A DNA stretch of 64,000 bases, from positions 24,723,554 through 24,787,553 of the forward strand of contig NC_092562.1 in the NCBI RefSeq assembly GCF_037975245.1. The letters are read 5' to 3'. A model generated the notes under the pieces. That model had not been told where the DNA came from, ran no database searches, and saw only the letters and a program-made list of their open reading frames with translations. Positions 1-10,630 of this stretch are shown here, piece by piece. Position numbers and translations under genes: made by a program. Position 1 is the first letter of the stretch. Every line of letters begins with the position of its first letter. The stretch is from Apostichopus japonicus. Lineage: Eukaryota; Echinodermata; Holothuroidea; Aspidochirotida; Stichopodidae.

Positions 1-2024
1 TCAATAACATAAATTTAAAGTTGCACAACCAATGTTCTCTAAAGTCTGTATATATGTAAACCTATTGGAAGGAGAACTGAAAGAAACTTCATTAAACCGG
101 GCCAGCTAACCTGATTTACTTGGCACCGATATACACATTATCATGGCACACATATGTAGTTTCGTGTTATACGACAGCTTCGGACAGCTCGACATGAAAG
201 TACATTATTCGAGCCGTATATGGTACTATGCATATATGATAATATTTCTAACTGGCTGATAAAGACACCCGATGTGTACGAATTGAGTTAGCTTAGTACT
301 GGGAGAGAAATGTATAAGTTTGTATAGTTATGTATACCTATGGAAATTATACATCTTCAACGATTCAACAAGTATGTTCGGCATAATTCTAGAGGCATAG
401 TTAGTCTGCGAATTTAGCGACTTGACTTCATTGCAAACGTATACGTATAGATAAGGGTTCTGTCTTGGACTTGTTCACCACGACCTCTATTCGTGTAACC
501 GTTGACTTATTGTAATATTGTGACGAGCCCGGCTCCTCCGATAGTAAAACTATATCGGGACTCGCGATAGAAAGGTACTGGGATATCTTGATGCCGTATT
601 TATGCTTCTTCAGGAGATGTCTCGAACGGAAGAAAACAATGAGTTCACACAAAAACAATTTGACGAGATAGGATTTGATTTAATGATTCGGTATAATTTC
701 TTCTCTGTCGATTCTCTTTACAAATAAAACTAAATTACAATGATTTGACTTGACTTGACTTGACTCCGTCAATTAAACAATTAGAAAGAGTGATGAAATG
801 GTGACGAAGCAATGACGAAGCGACGAACTGATCACGGAGCGCTGACGGAGTGATAAAACTTTCGGCCCCATGCCCTTTTATACCTTACTTCTATAAAATC
901 CCTCTGCGCATAATCAGTAGGCAGCCAATAACCTGACCATCCTGTATTAACTTAATGATATAAAAATAAGTGCGCTGGCACTGATCTGCCCTGATTGGTT
1001 GGGAGTTTGGAAGTCCATCCCCTTTCTATGGAAACTTCCATACCACGTGAGAGAACCTTCTCGAATGTTCCACAGACATAATGGAATCTATTTTGGGAAA
1101 AGGCCCTGTACCAAGATTCAATAAGATAGTTAAAACTTCTCGTGGGAAAACTGAATCCATGACCTAGATAAATACATAAGAGGCCTGTAAGGTGTCTCGA
1201 TGGAGTGTTTCGGTAACATCAAAGAGATGGTATCACTATTTCATAACATTATAGCTCCATGGACTATATAGTCCGTTTTATTAGGAAAGTATATACTTTC
1301 CTAATGTAAGCTGTACCACAAAATTACATAATTAAAAAATACATAATTATGTCAATTTGTAAGTTATTCACAGGTTTTGTGAACGATTATATTTTTCTTC
1401 CATGCCCTGACCTGTTTTCTATTTGTTTGTTTTTTTTATGGACAAATAAAAGTCCAAAGTTACGCGTCCCTATTAACGAGTAATACACTACTCACTATTG
1501 ATAGCCATGCATATAGTACTTATACCTAACATCTTCAGAATAGCAAGAGGTTTACAATACGTTATCAGTATTAGCATATAAAGTCCCTATAATTCTTATT
1601 TTATATTGACATTACACAAATCAGGCAATAGATGAGAAACTGTCTAGTTCTGATGGATGAAGCTGATAAGAGAGACCCTCAAATCGTAAATTCTATTGTT
1701 GCCTTGTGGACTATCCGAAGAGACCCACTTAACCCTGTCGTTTTTGTCTTGAATTGATCTACCTGCATGCAATCATATACGTTCCTATGGAAAGCGTCTG
1801 CAAAACATATTATGATATTTACTACATATTAAAGACTTACGGAGAATGGACCTATATCATTTTGTGAAAATGCAACTTATATACTCCGTGCATATACAGT
1901 AACTCTAATATAGAAACGGAAAGAATTGCAGAATTAACGTTATTTGTTCTGATTTATTTCAAATATTTCGACTAACTTTCATTCGTTAGAGAAGAGGTAG
2001 ATATATATAGCATCCTGTGACAAG
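1..2024. other. Intergenic region, no gene seen
   Basis: I see no convincing coding exon here. A TTGAC-type short tandem run at about 746-765 follows an AATAAA-containing stretch (about 721-728). That is how tails of some LINE retrotransposons look, but no reverse-transcriptase remnant is readable, so this is only a hint. A perfect inverted repeat (attaggaaagtatatacttt and its complement) lies at about 1281-1306. The sequence just before the first transporter start has a TATATATA run about 20 bases upstream of the ATG, too close to be a normal TATA box unless the leader is tiny. Confidence 0.5.
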
Positions 2025-2594
2025 ATGGCGACACCTGAATACACTCTAGGTGTTTGGGATTACGTAATACTAGTCGGACTATTACTAGTCTCTGCTGCTA
2101 TTGGTGTTTTCCACGCTCTCCGCGGCGGGAAACAAAAAGATTCCAAAGAGTATTTCCTTGGCAACAGGAAGATGGGAGCGTTTCCTGTGTCGATGTCTAT
2201 CATCGTCAGCGTTATGTCGGCTGTTACTTACATCGGTACACCGGCAGAGGTATATCGACACGGTCCTATGTATTGGTTAATGAGCGTTAACAAGATTGTC
2301 GGTGCCGGTTTGGTCACTACCTGCTTCCTACCGGTATTTTATAATCTTGAAATCACTAGTGTGTATGAATATATTGACATGCGGTTTAATAAATTTGTCC
2401 GGTACGGTGTGATTCTCGCCGATTGTTCCTATACATTCATCTACATGGGGATCGTGATGTACACTCCAGCTCTCGCGCTGAGTACAGTCACGGGAATAAC
2501 TCTAACCGGATCCATTCTAGCCATTGGGTTAGTATGTACCTTCTATACAGCGATCGGTGGAATCAAAGCTGTCATTTGGACTGATGTTTTGCAG
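2025..2594 (+). CDS. SLC5-family sodium/solute symporter 1, exon 1 (residues 1-190)
   Basis: This is the first coding exon of a sodium:solute symporter of the SLC5 family, closest in style to the monocarboxylate/multivitamin branch (SLC5A8, A12, A6, A5). The start ATG at 2025 is followed by a hydrophobic segment (WDYVILVGLLLVSAAIGVF), the family motif KEYFLGNRKMG, and PVSMSIIVSVMSAVTYIGTPAEVY, which corresponds to the broken helix that lines the sodium site in this fold. Helices continue to GSILAIGLVCTFYTAIGGIK and WTDVLQ. The exon is exactly 190 codons and ends in phase 0 at CAG|gtaagc. The reading frame runs into the intron, so the open frame to 2696 overstates it. The substrate cannot be told from sequence; a plasma-membrane Na+-coupled anion or vitamin carrier is likely. 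Confidence 0.9.
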
Positions 2595-2878
2595 GTAAGC
2601 GCCTTCACTTTTATTGTAGTTTATCGTGTTGCTTTTATAACTTTTTATGTTACAGAGTTCGTAAAACCTTTCCTGCTATGCGACCTGGCAGCCTGATACC
2701 CACAGAGTATTGTCATTCGGAATATACCCACCAGTACTGCATCCACCCTCCTTCCTCCCTCCTCCCTCCTCCCAGACTTCCACGTACAATTGAATAAGGC
2801 ACGACACCATTAGAGTAAACCCAATGCTTAGTGCGACATAACTTTTATGAGGTAGCGGTGGTGTGTTTCCATTTTCAG

Positions 2879-2879
<1 letters not shown>

Positions 2880-2918
<39 letters not shown>

Positions 2919-2947
2919 GGTGTGTTTCCATTTTCAGTATAAATATG

Positions 2948-3000
<53 letters not shown>
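2880..3000. repeat. Two (TA)n tracts with duplicated flank
   Basis: Two TATATA runs (about 2887-2916 and about 2957-2998) are each preceded by the same 20-base flank ggtgtgtttccattttcagt (about 2859 and 2919). The tract lies directly beyond the 3' end of the antisense Penelope-like element, so the microsatellite and element are contiguous. Confidence 0.85.
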
Positions 3001-3003
<3 letters not shown>

Positions 3004-3105
3004 TGTCTGATGGCGTGTGTTGGAAAGTTAAGAATATCCACAAGAAAAAAATGATACTTTCATTTCCAACTTTATTACTTAGAACGTTAAATAGGTAACA
3101 AAATA

Positions 3106-3134
3106 TTTCGAGCGTTTACACGGCTCTTCTTCAG
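3106..3134 (-). ncRNA. Hammerhead ribozyme core in Penelope-like element
   Basis: Read on the minus strand, the sequence has CTGAAGA (3134-3128), then A, GAGC (3126-3123), a loop, GCTC (3113-3110) and GAAA (3109-3106). This is the conserved CUGANGA / helix II / GAAA core of a hammerhead ribozyme with a 4-bp helix II. Hammerheads are known in the terminal repeats of Penelope-like elements. The cleavage side and helices I and III were not modelled, so activity is unknown. Confidence 0.75.
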
Positions 3135-3157
3135 TAGTACTAATGAAATGGAAGAAA

Positions 3158-3584
3158 CTAGACCTTATTGGTATTTAGCTTAGCATGTATGCTCATAAAA
3201 GAGAGATCCCTGTTGAGCCCATTGTTGTGTGTGTTGAGGCGTAAGATGGTTTTTAGTTCCCGGTTGCTTCTTTCATGAGCGGTTTTGAAGAAGCCGTATA
3301 GAATGACAAATTTGAGGTCAGATAAGTTGTGATTGGGGAGATTAAAATGTTCGGCAACAGGGAAACCTGGGTTATTATTGCGGATACTTAGTTTGTGATT
3401 ATTGAAGCGGAGTCTGAACTTTGTGCTGGTTTCGCCAATATAGGTGAACCTGGGGGCACTTGCAACAATACAGCAGGTAGATGACATTGGCTGAGTCGCA
3501 ACCAAATCTACCAGGTCTCATGGTAGTGCCTGAGGCCGGTGGAGGAAAGCGGGGGAGGGGTCGAGGTGTGTGCACACCAAGCAT
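3158..3584 (-). pseudogene. GIY-YIG endonuclease remnant of the Penelope-like element
   Basis: Two overlapping minus-strand frames (3399-3584 and 3158-3505) each hold half of a GIY-YIG nuclease. The first holds the GIY-side strand (VIYLLYC) and the preceding Cys residues. The second holds YIGETSTKFRLRFNNHK, with the YIG motif and the Arg/His typical of the domain, and continues through FNLPNHNLSDL and RELKTILRLNTHNNGLN. A single frame change near 3440 separates them. GIY-YIG at the C terminus is diagnostic of endonuclease-bearing Penelope-like elements. Confidence 0.85.
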
Positions 3585-3744
3585 CTTGGTTTGTTACAGG
3601 GGATGTTACCACTGTCAGGTTCATTACTGGGTGGGGCGAGATTAGTGCGAACCAGCACTGAGCGGATGTTACGGGGTTGTCTATATGCTATGACTGGGGG
3701 GGGGGGGGGGGCTTTGAAGAGCTCAGCTATTGTGGGGTCCGAAC

Positions 3745-5421
3745 CTAGAGTGCCCCAAGATTGTTTGATTTCATTGAAAAGGGGGCGAAGGGAGCCGGGT
3801 GGTAGGTGACAACGAGGGGTAGTCTATCAGAAACAGATTTTGTACGATAGGTAAGGAGACTAGATCGTTGTAGAGACAGAACCCGTTTGAGGTGGAAGTT
3901 AAGTATACGGTATGGGTATCCCCTTTGAAGGAAAAAATCAAACAGTTCAATGGCCTTATTAAGAAAAGTTTGGTCATGTGAGCAGATACGCCGGTATCTG
4001 AGTAACTGGCTATAGACAATGGAATTTTTGGTGTGGCGGGGATGAAAACTATTAAAGTGGGGATAAGAGTGCCTATCAGTGGGTTTGGCATACACCGATG
4101 TCTCTATTTTGTGATCATCGATCATGACGAGTACATCGAGGAAGGGGATTTGCTTAGTGGACCGTTCGGTGGTAAACTTTATGGAATCGTGAAAATCATT
4201 GGCCAACGTGAAAAAGTTGTCAAGTTCTTGTTCGCCCTTATCCCATAACATAAAAATATCATCAATATATCGTACATAGAGACATGGTTTGTAAGAGGAT
4301 GAAGAAAGTAATTCTTGTTCCAGGTAGTACATAAAAATATTAGCATATGAGGGGGCCATTCGGGTGCCCATGGCTGTGCCTTTGGTTTGCAGATAATGAC
4401 GATAATGACGACCATTGAAGGTAAAATTATTATGCTCAAGTATAAACTTAATGAGCTGCGAGATCTCATCATGTTGGGTGACATCATTAGTCGCCATCAT
4501 CTTATTACAAGCCAGGACACCTTCGCTATGGGGGATGTTGGTGTACAGGGCAGAAACATCCATGGTTACCAGAATGGCGCCTTCAATGAGGGGCGGGACT
4601 TCCTTAAGTCTGTTAAGAAAGTGGGTGCTATCTTGAATATAGCTGGGTATGTTGGGGAGAAGAGGTTGTAAAAAATGGTCAACATAGGCGGAAATGTATT
4701 CTGTAAGGGTACCAATACCAGACACAATAGGCCTACCAGGGGCGAATATATGTTGTTTACGAGCGATTTCGAACACCTCGTGGTCTGACAGTTTATCAGC
4801 ATTCTCATGTTGATTGCTGACAAGGCCTTTAAGTTTATGTATTTTGGGGAGTGTGTAGAAGGGTGCGGGTGTGGGGGCGGAGGGTATGAGCTTTACAACC
4901 TCTTCTCTTACCTTAACGTTAAACGAATTTACCAAAGAAATTAGGTGTCTGTGGTATTGAGAGGTGGGTTCGTTGTCCAGTAGTTCGTAGAAACGGACGT
5001 CAGAAAGTTGCTTTTGCGCCTCTGCGACATAGTTGGTGGTGTCCATAACCATAATGGCTCCTCCTTTGTCTGCTGGTTTGATAATTATATCTGAGTTGCG
5101 ACGGAGTTCGTTTAGGGCTTTGTGGTCGGATCTGTCAAAGTTGCTGGGTGCTGGTGTTTTGGTGCAAATGGACGAGAGAAATGAACTAAGATGCGAGTTG
5201 GCTGTATTAACAAAGCTGTCTATAAATGCGTTACGGTTGTCAGGTGGTGTCCAGGTCTTCTTGGCTATGTTGCGTTGTACGATAAGTGGGCGGTTAGACG
5301 GTTCTTTACTGTCTGCCCATTCTCGGAGGCGAACTTTCCGGGTGAATTGGTTAAAATCATTGGTCAGTTCCACGGGGTCCACCTGAGCTGTAGGGCAATA
5401 TGAAAGCCCTAGTTCCAACAC
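3745..5421 (-). pseudogene. Reverse-transcriptase frame of the Penelope-like element
   Basis: This 558-codon open frame covers the reverse transcriptase core. In order it has an N-terminal region rich in charged residues, the block DKGGAIMVMDTTNY (residues about 120-135), LPKIHK (about 190), the palm motif MDVSALYTNIPH (about 290), GTAMGTRMAPSYANIFM (about 350), YIDD (about 385) and a thumb region. The YIDD aspartates are intact. The frame ends early relative to the family, and the nuclease part is in other frames, so the element as a whole is broken. The named start is simply the first ATG; conserved-looking sequence extends upstream of it. Confidence 0.88.
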
Positions 5422-5482
5422 ATGCGCCTGTCGTGAGGTGAGTTCATGGCAAGAAAGATTGACAACCTGGGAAGTCTCAGAC

Positions 5483-5484
<2 letters not shown>

Positions 5485-5541
<57 letters not shown>
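5485..5541. repeat. (TA)n microsatellite at the 5' end of the Penelope-like element
   Basis: This is a pure TA dinucleotide tract of about 55 bases. It abuts the truncated 5' side of the antisense Penelope-like element, mirroring the (TA)n at the other end. Confidence 0.9.
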
Positions 5542-5542
<1 letters not shown>

Positions 5543-5900
5543 TTGTTTCTCAGGGGACACGACTGGTAATTCTTACCACATGCACGCCATACATTCGCCG
5601 GGTACAGTTATAGTATATGCCGTTCGGACAGGTATATGTGTCATGATTCCGAGTGTGAGGGCACAAAATATTTGAAAAGTGGTCTGTTTCAATTATTGAA
5701 TCACCACTACAAACTTGATGTTTATAAGAACATCAAAAGTTCCTTCTCCCGTGTCTCCCTCAGGTCACCCCTAGCTATTTCCAACCCCCTGTCAACCCCT
5801 CCCGCCGTCCTACCAGATTCTATAATTCTCAAATTGGCATTAATGTTTCGCACATGAAACTCATTTAAATATAATTATGGTTGTTCTTTAAATCTTGCAG

Positions 5901-7145
5901 GCGCTGGTAATGTTTTCCGGTTTGCTCATTATCTCTATCGCGGTGTGTATGGATATCGGCGGCGCATCTGAGGTATGGCGACGAGCTGAAGCCGGGAATA
6001 GGACAGACTTGCTAGACTTCAACATCGACCCCACGTTAAGATATTCATTCTGGACGGTGATGTTAGGAGGCACGGTGTCGATAGTATCGAGCGTCGGTGT
6101 CAAGCAAAGCTTTGTACAACGGTACAACTCCTGCAAAAGTGAATTACATGCTAAAGTAGCGGCATGGATAGGCATTGTTGGTATCGGCGTTATCGTAGTT
6201 ATCGCGGTGCTTACCGGTTTGACAATGCACGCCTACTATTACGGTTGTGATCCATTAACAACAGAGAGAGTGTCTCGCTCGGATCAATTGATTCCTCTTC
6301 TAATAGTCGATTTATTCCACACGGTTCCCGGTTTACCGGGCTTGCTTATTGCCGGTGCATTCAGTGCTTCGCTGTCGTCGGTATCTTCACTCGTTAACGC
6401 TTTGGCCGCGATAACTGGGCAAGATATTGTCAAGACCATCTGGAAAGACATACCAGAAGCAAGATACACATTGGTCGTGAAATTGTTGTCGGCCTTTTAC
6501 GGTTTATCGGCAATTGGTGTTGCCTTTATCGCTTCTAAGTTAGGTGACATCATCCAGGCAGTCCTGAGTTTTGGAGGGATATTTAGTGCACCTATCTTAG
6601 GGGTGTTTACTCTGGGTCTGTTTTGTCCAAGAGCTAACTCCAAGGGGGCGTTCGTCGGTCTCTTACTGGGGGTGGCAGTTGGTATCACTTTGAAAGTAGG
6701 CTCTGGATATTTCCCTCCATCACATGCAGCCCCACCCCTTTCAGTGTCAGAATGTGACGTCACTACCACGGCCAATCCCCTGCTTGCGTATTCTTGGACC
6801 AGTACGTCTAATGTGACATCTGCACATAATGACGTAACTAACACCGTGATTCCACAGACAGAGCCCTTCCCGGCAACCAAGATATTTTCGGTCAGTTTTC
6901 TCCACTACAACACAATCGATTGGTTAGTAACCGTGTTAGTCGGTTTAATGGTTAGCTACCTGACCGGTGCGACGGATCCTGCTACCATCGACCCTAAACT
7001 ACTAAGTCCAGTCGTTTTGAATGTCTTTTCCTGCTGTTGGCCTTCCAAAGGTGGCACAAAGCTCAAAGATACAACTATCGATGCTGTAAAGGAAGAGCGT
7101 AATACTGATATGATCATTGAAGAGGAACATATTAAAAGAGTATAA
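5901..7145 (+). CDS. SLC5-family sodium/solute symporter 1, exon 2 (residues 191-604)
   Basis: This is the second and last coding exon. The acceptor is aatcttgcag|GCG, phase 0. It encodes the rest of the transporter: VMFSGLLIISIAVCMDIGG, a loop with DPTLRYSFWTV and QRYNSCKSE (strongly conserved in SLC5A5/6/8/12), DLFHTVPGLPGLLIAGAFSASLSSVSSLVNALAAI (the region with the sodium-coordinating serines and the SSF signature), and further helices ending at DWLVTVLVGLMVSYLTGATDP. An extracellular loop with several Asn-X-Ser/Thr sites sits around residues 455-485. The joined protein is about 604 aa, close to the usual 600-640. The tail is charged and shows no PDZ-binding end. An AATAAA at 7315-7320 is a plausible poly(A) signal. 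Confidence 0.9.
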   Translation, partial: ALVMFSGLLIISIAVCMDIGGASEVWRRAEAGNRTDLLDFNIDPTLRYSFWTVMLGGTVSIVSSVGVKQSFVQRYNSCKSELHAKVAAWIGIVGIGVIVVIAVLTGLTMHAYYYGCDPLTTERVSRSDQLIPLLIVDLFHTVPGLPGLLIAGAFSASLSSVSSLVNALAAITGQDIVKTIWKDIPEARYTLVVKLLSAFYGLSAIGVAFIASKLGDIIQAVLSFGGIFSAPILGVFTLGLFCPRANSKGAFVGLLLGVAVGITLKVGSGYFPPSHAAPPLSVSECDVTTTANPLLAYSWTSTSNVTSAHNDVTNTVIPQTEPFPATKIFSVSFLHYNTIDWLVTVLVGLMVSYLTGATDPATIDPKLLSPVVLNVFSCCWPSKGGTKLKDTTIDAVKEERNTDMIIEEEHIKRV

Positions 7146-7314
7146 TCCGTGCTAGATTGTCGTTCTTTTTATGATCATCATTTTTATTTTACAAATTTCA
7201 TAGTTATTGTATTTACGGTATCGGTAGAGTGAGGCATTGAAAATCTGTCCGAAAGAATACGGCATGTAGTGAAAGAATCATACCTTGTACTGATATATCA
7301 ATTTTGTTTACATT

Positions 7315-7320
7315 AATAAA
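7315..7320 (+). terminator. Poly(A) signal AATAAA of SLC5 gene 1
   Basis: AATAAA lies 170 nt after the stop codon of the first transporter and is the first canonical poly(A) hexamer downstream on the plus strand that I noticed. Confidence 0.5.
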
Positions 7321-7454
7321 TTACTTGCTATATAATAATCTATGTTGTACACTTAAAGTTAAAACGGTTACAAATTTAGGTGTTCGGTATTAACCGTTTT
7401 GTATGATCTTCTTGAGTGATATGCCTGTTTTGCTATGTTAAGTCAATGATTTTA

Positions 7455-8080
7455 TAGGCGGTTCGCAGATATTACTGAAAACGCAATTGCTCCAGGTTAT
7501 TATGATAAAAAAGAAAAAGAAAAATTACAGTTGTTTCATTCTTTTGAAAGGCGGTAACTTTAACATAACGCAATTGCTCCAGATCGTTATGTTCAAAAAG
7601 AAAAAAAAAAGTTACAGTTGTTTCATTCCTTTTAAAAGGCGGTAACTTGTTTCTGTTGAATAATACAAGTGGATATTACATGCGGAAGACAATATTGGAT
7701 ACGCTGATTGGGTTGTGATCCCTTAGCAACGTGTATTCTAACATATAAGGTAACTATATACCTACTTGTAATCTTACATGACCTAGTAGTGGATCTGTTT
7801 CCTGTTGTATATAAGCGATTCGCAGGTAGCCTATTACTGAAAACGCAATTGCTCCAGATCGTTATGTTCAAAAAGAAAAAAAAAGTTACAGTTGTTTCAT
7901 TCCTTTGAAAGGCGGTAACTTGTTTCTGTTGAATAATACAGGTGGATATTACATGCGAAAGACAATATTGGATACGCTGATTATGTTGTGGTTCCTTAGC
8001 AACGTGTATTCTATCATATAAGGTTACTATATATACCTACTTGTTCCCTTACAGGACCTCGTGGATCTGTTTTCCGTAGT
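7455..8080. repeat. Direct repeats in the 3' flank of SLC5 gene 1
   Basis: Sequence beginning cgcaattgctccag recurs at about 7480, 7569 and 7842. The last two copies (about 7569-7840 and 7842-8075) match over some 230 nt, including the A-rich run, ggcggtaacttgtttctgtt and acgtgtattct. The first copy is short, about 85 nt. There is no coding content; the short open frames here are incidental. Confidence 0.8.
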
Positions 8081-8982
8081 CTGGGCATTTTGGAATTATA
8101 GTATATATACAAGCACACGATGATGTACCCTCAATTAGAACCAATCAGAATCCTTCGTATACTACCAAGAGGCATACTACTATGGCCGACAATCGGCACC
8201 ATAAATTATATGGAACGCGGAAAGGGTCAACATGAGGCGCCGTCCACTCAGAAATGGTCGTTCGCTCAGAAACCGTCCACTTAGAGAACGCCGCTCAAAT
8301 ACAGCAACCGTCCATTTTGAAATCGCCGTTTAACGTGAGGCGCCGTCCACTTAGAGATGGCCGTTGATACACAGACCGTCTAATCAGAGATTGCCGCGCA
8401 AACACACCCAACTTTTCGGGACCCGTCCATTCAGAAATGGCCGTTGACTTAGAAACCGTCGCGACTGAGAAATGGTCGTGATTCAGAAATCGTCCATTCA
8501 GAGATCGTTCACTCAGAGATCGTCGTCTCAGACATCGTCCATTTGAGTGACAGCCAAACTTGCATATTTATATCGTGGGCGGGGCGTGAACGTGTCAATC
8601 ACAGAGTCGAGGTGCGTCGACCGTTCGCACTCGTACTCGTTCATTGAATTTTCAATCACAAATTAAAATAGATCAAAACGATGATATACAACCCAGTAGT
8701 ATAGTATGCTCTTTTCGCACCCCTTTGGAGGCGAAGGCTGGATGAGGTGGAAAATTTGGGGGCGTCCTTCATGTAGGGTTCGGTGCTGACAGCCCTATGA
8801 GAGGTGCGAACAATATGCACTCATTGCATTTAATATAATTATTATTTTTAACTTTGCTTTATCCTATTTAAGTATTAAAAAATAATATAATAATAATAAT
8901 AGCTTATGAAACTTCATGATTGTTAAAACAAAACAAATGCAAACAAAACAAAACAAAACAGATAACATAAAATGTTGGGATA

Positions 8983-9013
8983 TTTAAAACATTTATTTTC
9001 CTTATATATATAT

Positions 9014-9101
<88 letters not shown>

Positions 9102-9126
9102 AATAACGGAAAATAAATGTTTAAAA
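8983..9126. repeat. (TA)n tract flanked by a 19-nt inverted repeat
   Basis: tttaaaacatttattttcc (8983-9001) and its near-complement ggaaaataaatgtttaaaa (9108-9126) flank about 100 nt of TATATA. The arrangement would extrude readily as a cruciform and is a likely place for polymerase slippage. Confidence 0.8.
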
Positions 9127-9199
9127 TGTTTTAGAGAAAGGCTGGATCTCGAGTGAGATACAATAATTAAATTATGTAAGTGATTGGAAGTAAAACAGC

Positions 9200-9300
9200 C
9201 AATGTTTGGTTTTTGCAGAGCTTTCGAGCAAAACTAGCTCTTCTTCAGTGCATGATCACCGAAAGTGACAAGGAGTAGCAGGAATTGAAACTATTTTATA
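9200..9300 (-). mobile_element. Second Penelope-like element remnant with hammerhead core
   Basis: On the minus strand CTGAAGA (9248-9242), A, GAGC (9240-9237), loop, GCTC (9229-9226) and GAAA (9225-9222) repeat exactly the architecture of the ribozyme core at 3106-3134. The surrounding sequence, including the plus-strand word gctcttcttcagt, is related to the end of the element at 3060-3140. No coding part is left. It lies between two (TA)n tracts inside the foldback element. Confidence 0.65.
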
Positions 9301-9328
9301 GAGAAGATTGTCGGCATGGTTGTAAAGT

Positions 9329-9532
<204 letters not shown>

Positions 9533-9874
9533 AAATATTGTACAGGGAGGACGAATGCTAAGTAGGCGTGGCTCAGCATCGACCGGCGATTTGTAAATTG
9601 ACGATTTCTTTGTCAACGGCTATTTCTGAATGAACGGTTTCGGTACTTCAACGGCGATTTCAAAATGGGCGGCTGTTGCATTTGAGCAACGATCTCTGAG
9701 TGGACAGTCTCTGAGTGAACGACCATCTCTAAGTGGACGGCGCCTCACGTTAAACGGCAATTTCTAAGTGGGCGGCTGCTTGCATTAGAGCGGCGATCTC
9801 TAAGTGAACGGTTTCTGGGTGAACGACCATTTCTGAGTGGACGGCGCCTCACGTTGACCCTTTCCGCGTTCCAT

Positions 9875-10060
9875 AGAATTATGCCTCGAATGACGCTCCA
9901 TTGCCAGTTGATTTATAGCGAGATGACCTTTAGCATAAACAGTTGTAATCACAAGATATGTAGGCAAAAAGTTCAGGGCCTCTTTCAGAAACCGTTGAAG
10001 GAACATTGAACAATCCCAATGGAAATTTAGATGTGATCAAATCGGTCAGAGAGATTCATC
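9875..10060 (+). promoter_or_regulatory. Short 5' flank of SLC5 gene 2
   Basis: Only 186 nt separate the end of the foldback element from the second transporter start. The promoter or an untranslated exon must lie here, within the element, or upstream. I see no clear TATA box or initiator, so this is a positional inference. Confidence 0.3.
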
Positions 10061-10630
10061 ATGGCTCTGAACACGTTCGTGCTAAACGTTTGGGATTACC
10101 TAATCATAGCAGGCCTGTTCGTCTTTTCCTCAACGGTTGGATTGTATTATGCATTTCGAGATAGAAAGCAGCAGACGTCCAGAGGCTATTTTCTCGGTAA
10201 CCGAAACATGAGCATCATACCGGTGTCTTTGTCTATTGTCGTTAGTACGTTGTCGGCTATTACATACATCGGCGTACCGTCTGAAGTCTATAGTCACGGT
10301 CCCATGTTTTGGTTAATGTCTTTATCTTACATCATTGGAGCCAATATGATCGCGACCGGTTTTGTACCGGTGTTTTACAATCTCGATGTTACAAGTGTGT
10401 ACGAGTACTTAGACATTCGCTTTAATAAGCATGTCCGCTATATGGTCATTTTTGTTGAATGTTCTAACATATTTATTTACATGGGGATAGTTATTTATGC
10501 GCCTGCGCTAGCGTTAAGCACGATGACAGGATTAAGTCCAACCGGATCCATCTTAGCCCTCGGGCTAGTTTGTACCTTCTACACTACGATTGGTGGCATC
10601 AAAGCTGTCATATGGACTGACGTGCTGCAC
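10061..10630 (+). CDS. SLC5-family sodium/solute symporter 2, exon 1 (residues 1-190)
   Basis: This is the first coding exon of the tandem paralogue of the transporter at 2025-7145. It has the same length (190 codons) and phase, with the family blocks GYFLGNRNMS, SIVVSTLSAITYIGVPSEVY, DVTSVYEYLDIRFNKHVRY and STMTGLSPTGSILALGLVCTFYTTIGGIKAVIWTDV. The exon ends CTGCAC|gtacgt, so the usual Gln at the junction is His and the last exon base is C rather than the consensus G. Exon 1 differs from its paralogue at many synonymous and non-synonymous sites, unlike the middle of exon 2. The product should be a plasma-membrane Na+-coupled carrier; the substrate is not assignable. Confidence 0.9.

Larger units (their letters stand above)
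3060..5485 (-). mobile_element. Penelope-like retroelement (RT plus GIY-YIG endonuclease), decayed
   Basis: On the minus strand a long frame (3745-5421) encodes a Penelope-type reverse transcriptase, with TLPKIHK-like and LVTMDVSALYTNIPH-like blocks and the catalytic YIDD motif in RYIDDIFMLW near 4250-4272. Downstream, frames covering 3158-3584 encode a Cys-containing linker and a GIY-YIG nuclease, with an IYLLYC block near 3475 and a YIGET block near 3440. These lie in different frames, so the copy has at least two frameshifts (near 3795-3745 and 3440), and a 14-G run at 3698-3711 sits in the linker. Open sequence continues upstream of the first ATG to the (TA)n at about 5486, so the 5' end is truncated. 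It lies antisense in an intron and is almost certainly inactive. Confidence 0.9.
2595..5900 (+). other. Intron of SLC5 gene 1
   Basis: This GT-AG intron of 3306 nt (gtaagc at the 5' end, cttgcag at the 3' end) interrupts the symporter in phase 0 after WTDVLQ. It contains a C+T-rich (CTCCCTC)n stretch near 2745-2775, two (TA)n tracts with a duplicated flank (about 2860-3000), the antisense Penelope-like element, another (TA)n tract (about 5485-5540), and about 350 nt of unassigned sequence before the acceptor. Confidence 0.85.

Noticed and set aside
2025-2025. TATATATA about 20 nt upstream of the SLC5 gene 1 ATG as a TATA box
   Set aside because: The spacing would place transcription start at or after the start codon; TA-rich runs are common throughout this window.
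3570-5403. Several plus-strand frames of 60-117 codons
   Set aside because: They are antisense shadows of the Penelope-like reverse transcriptase and nuclease.
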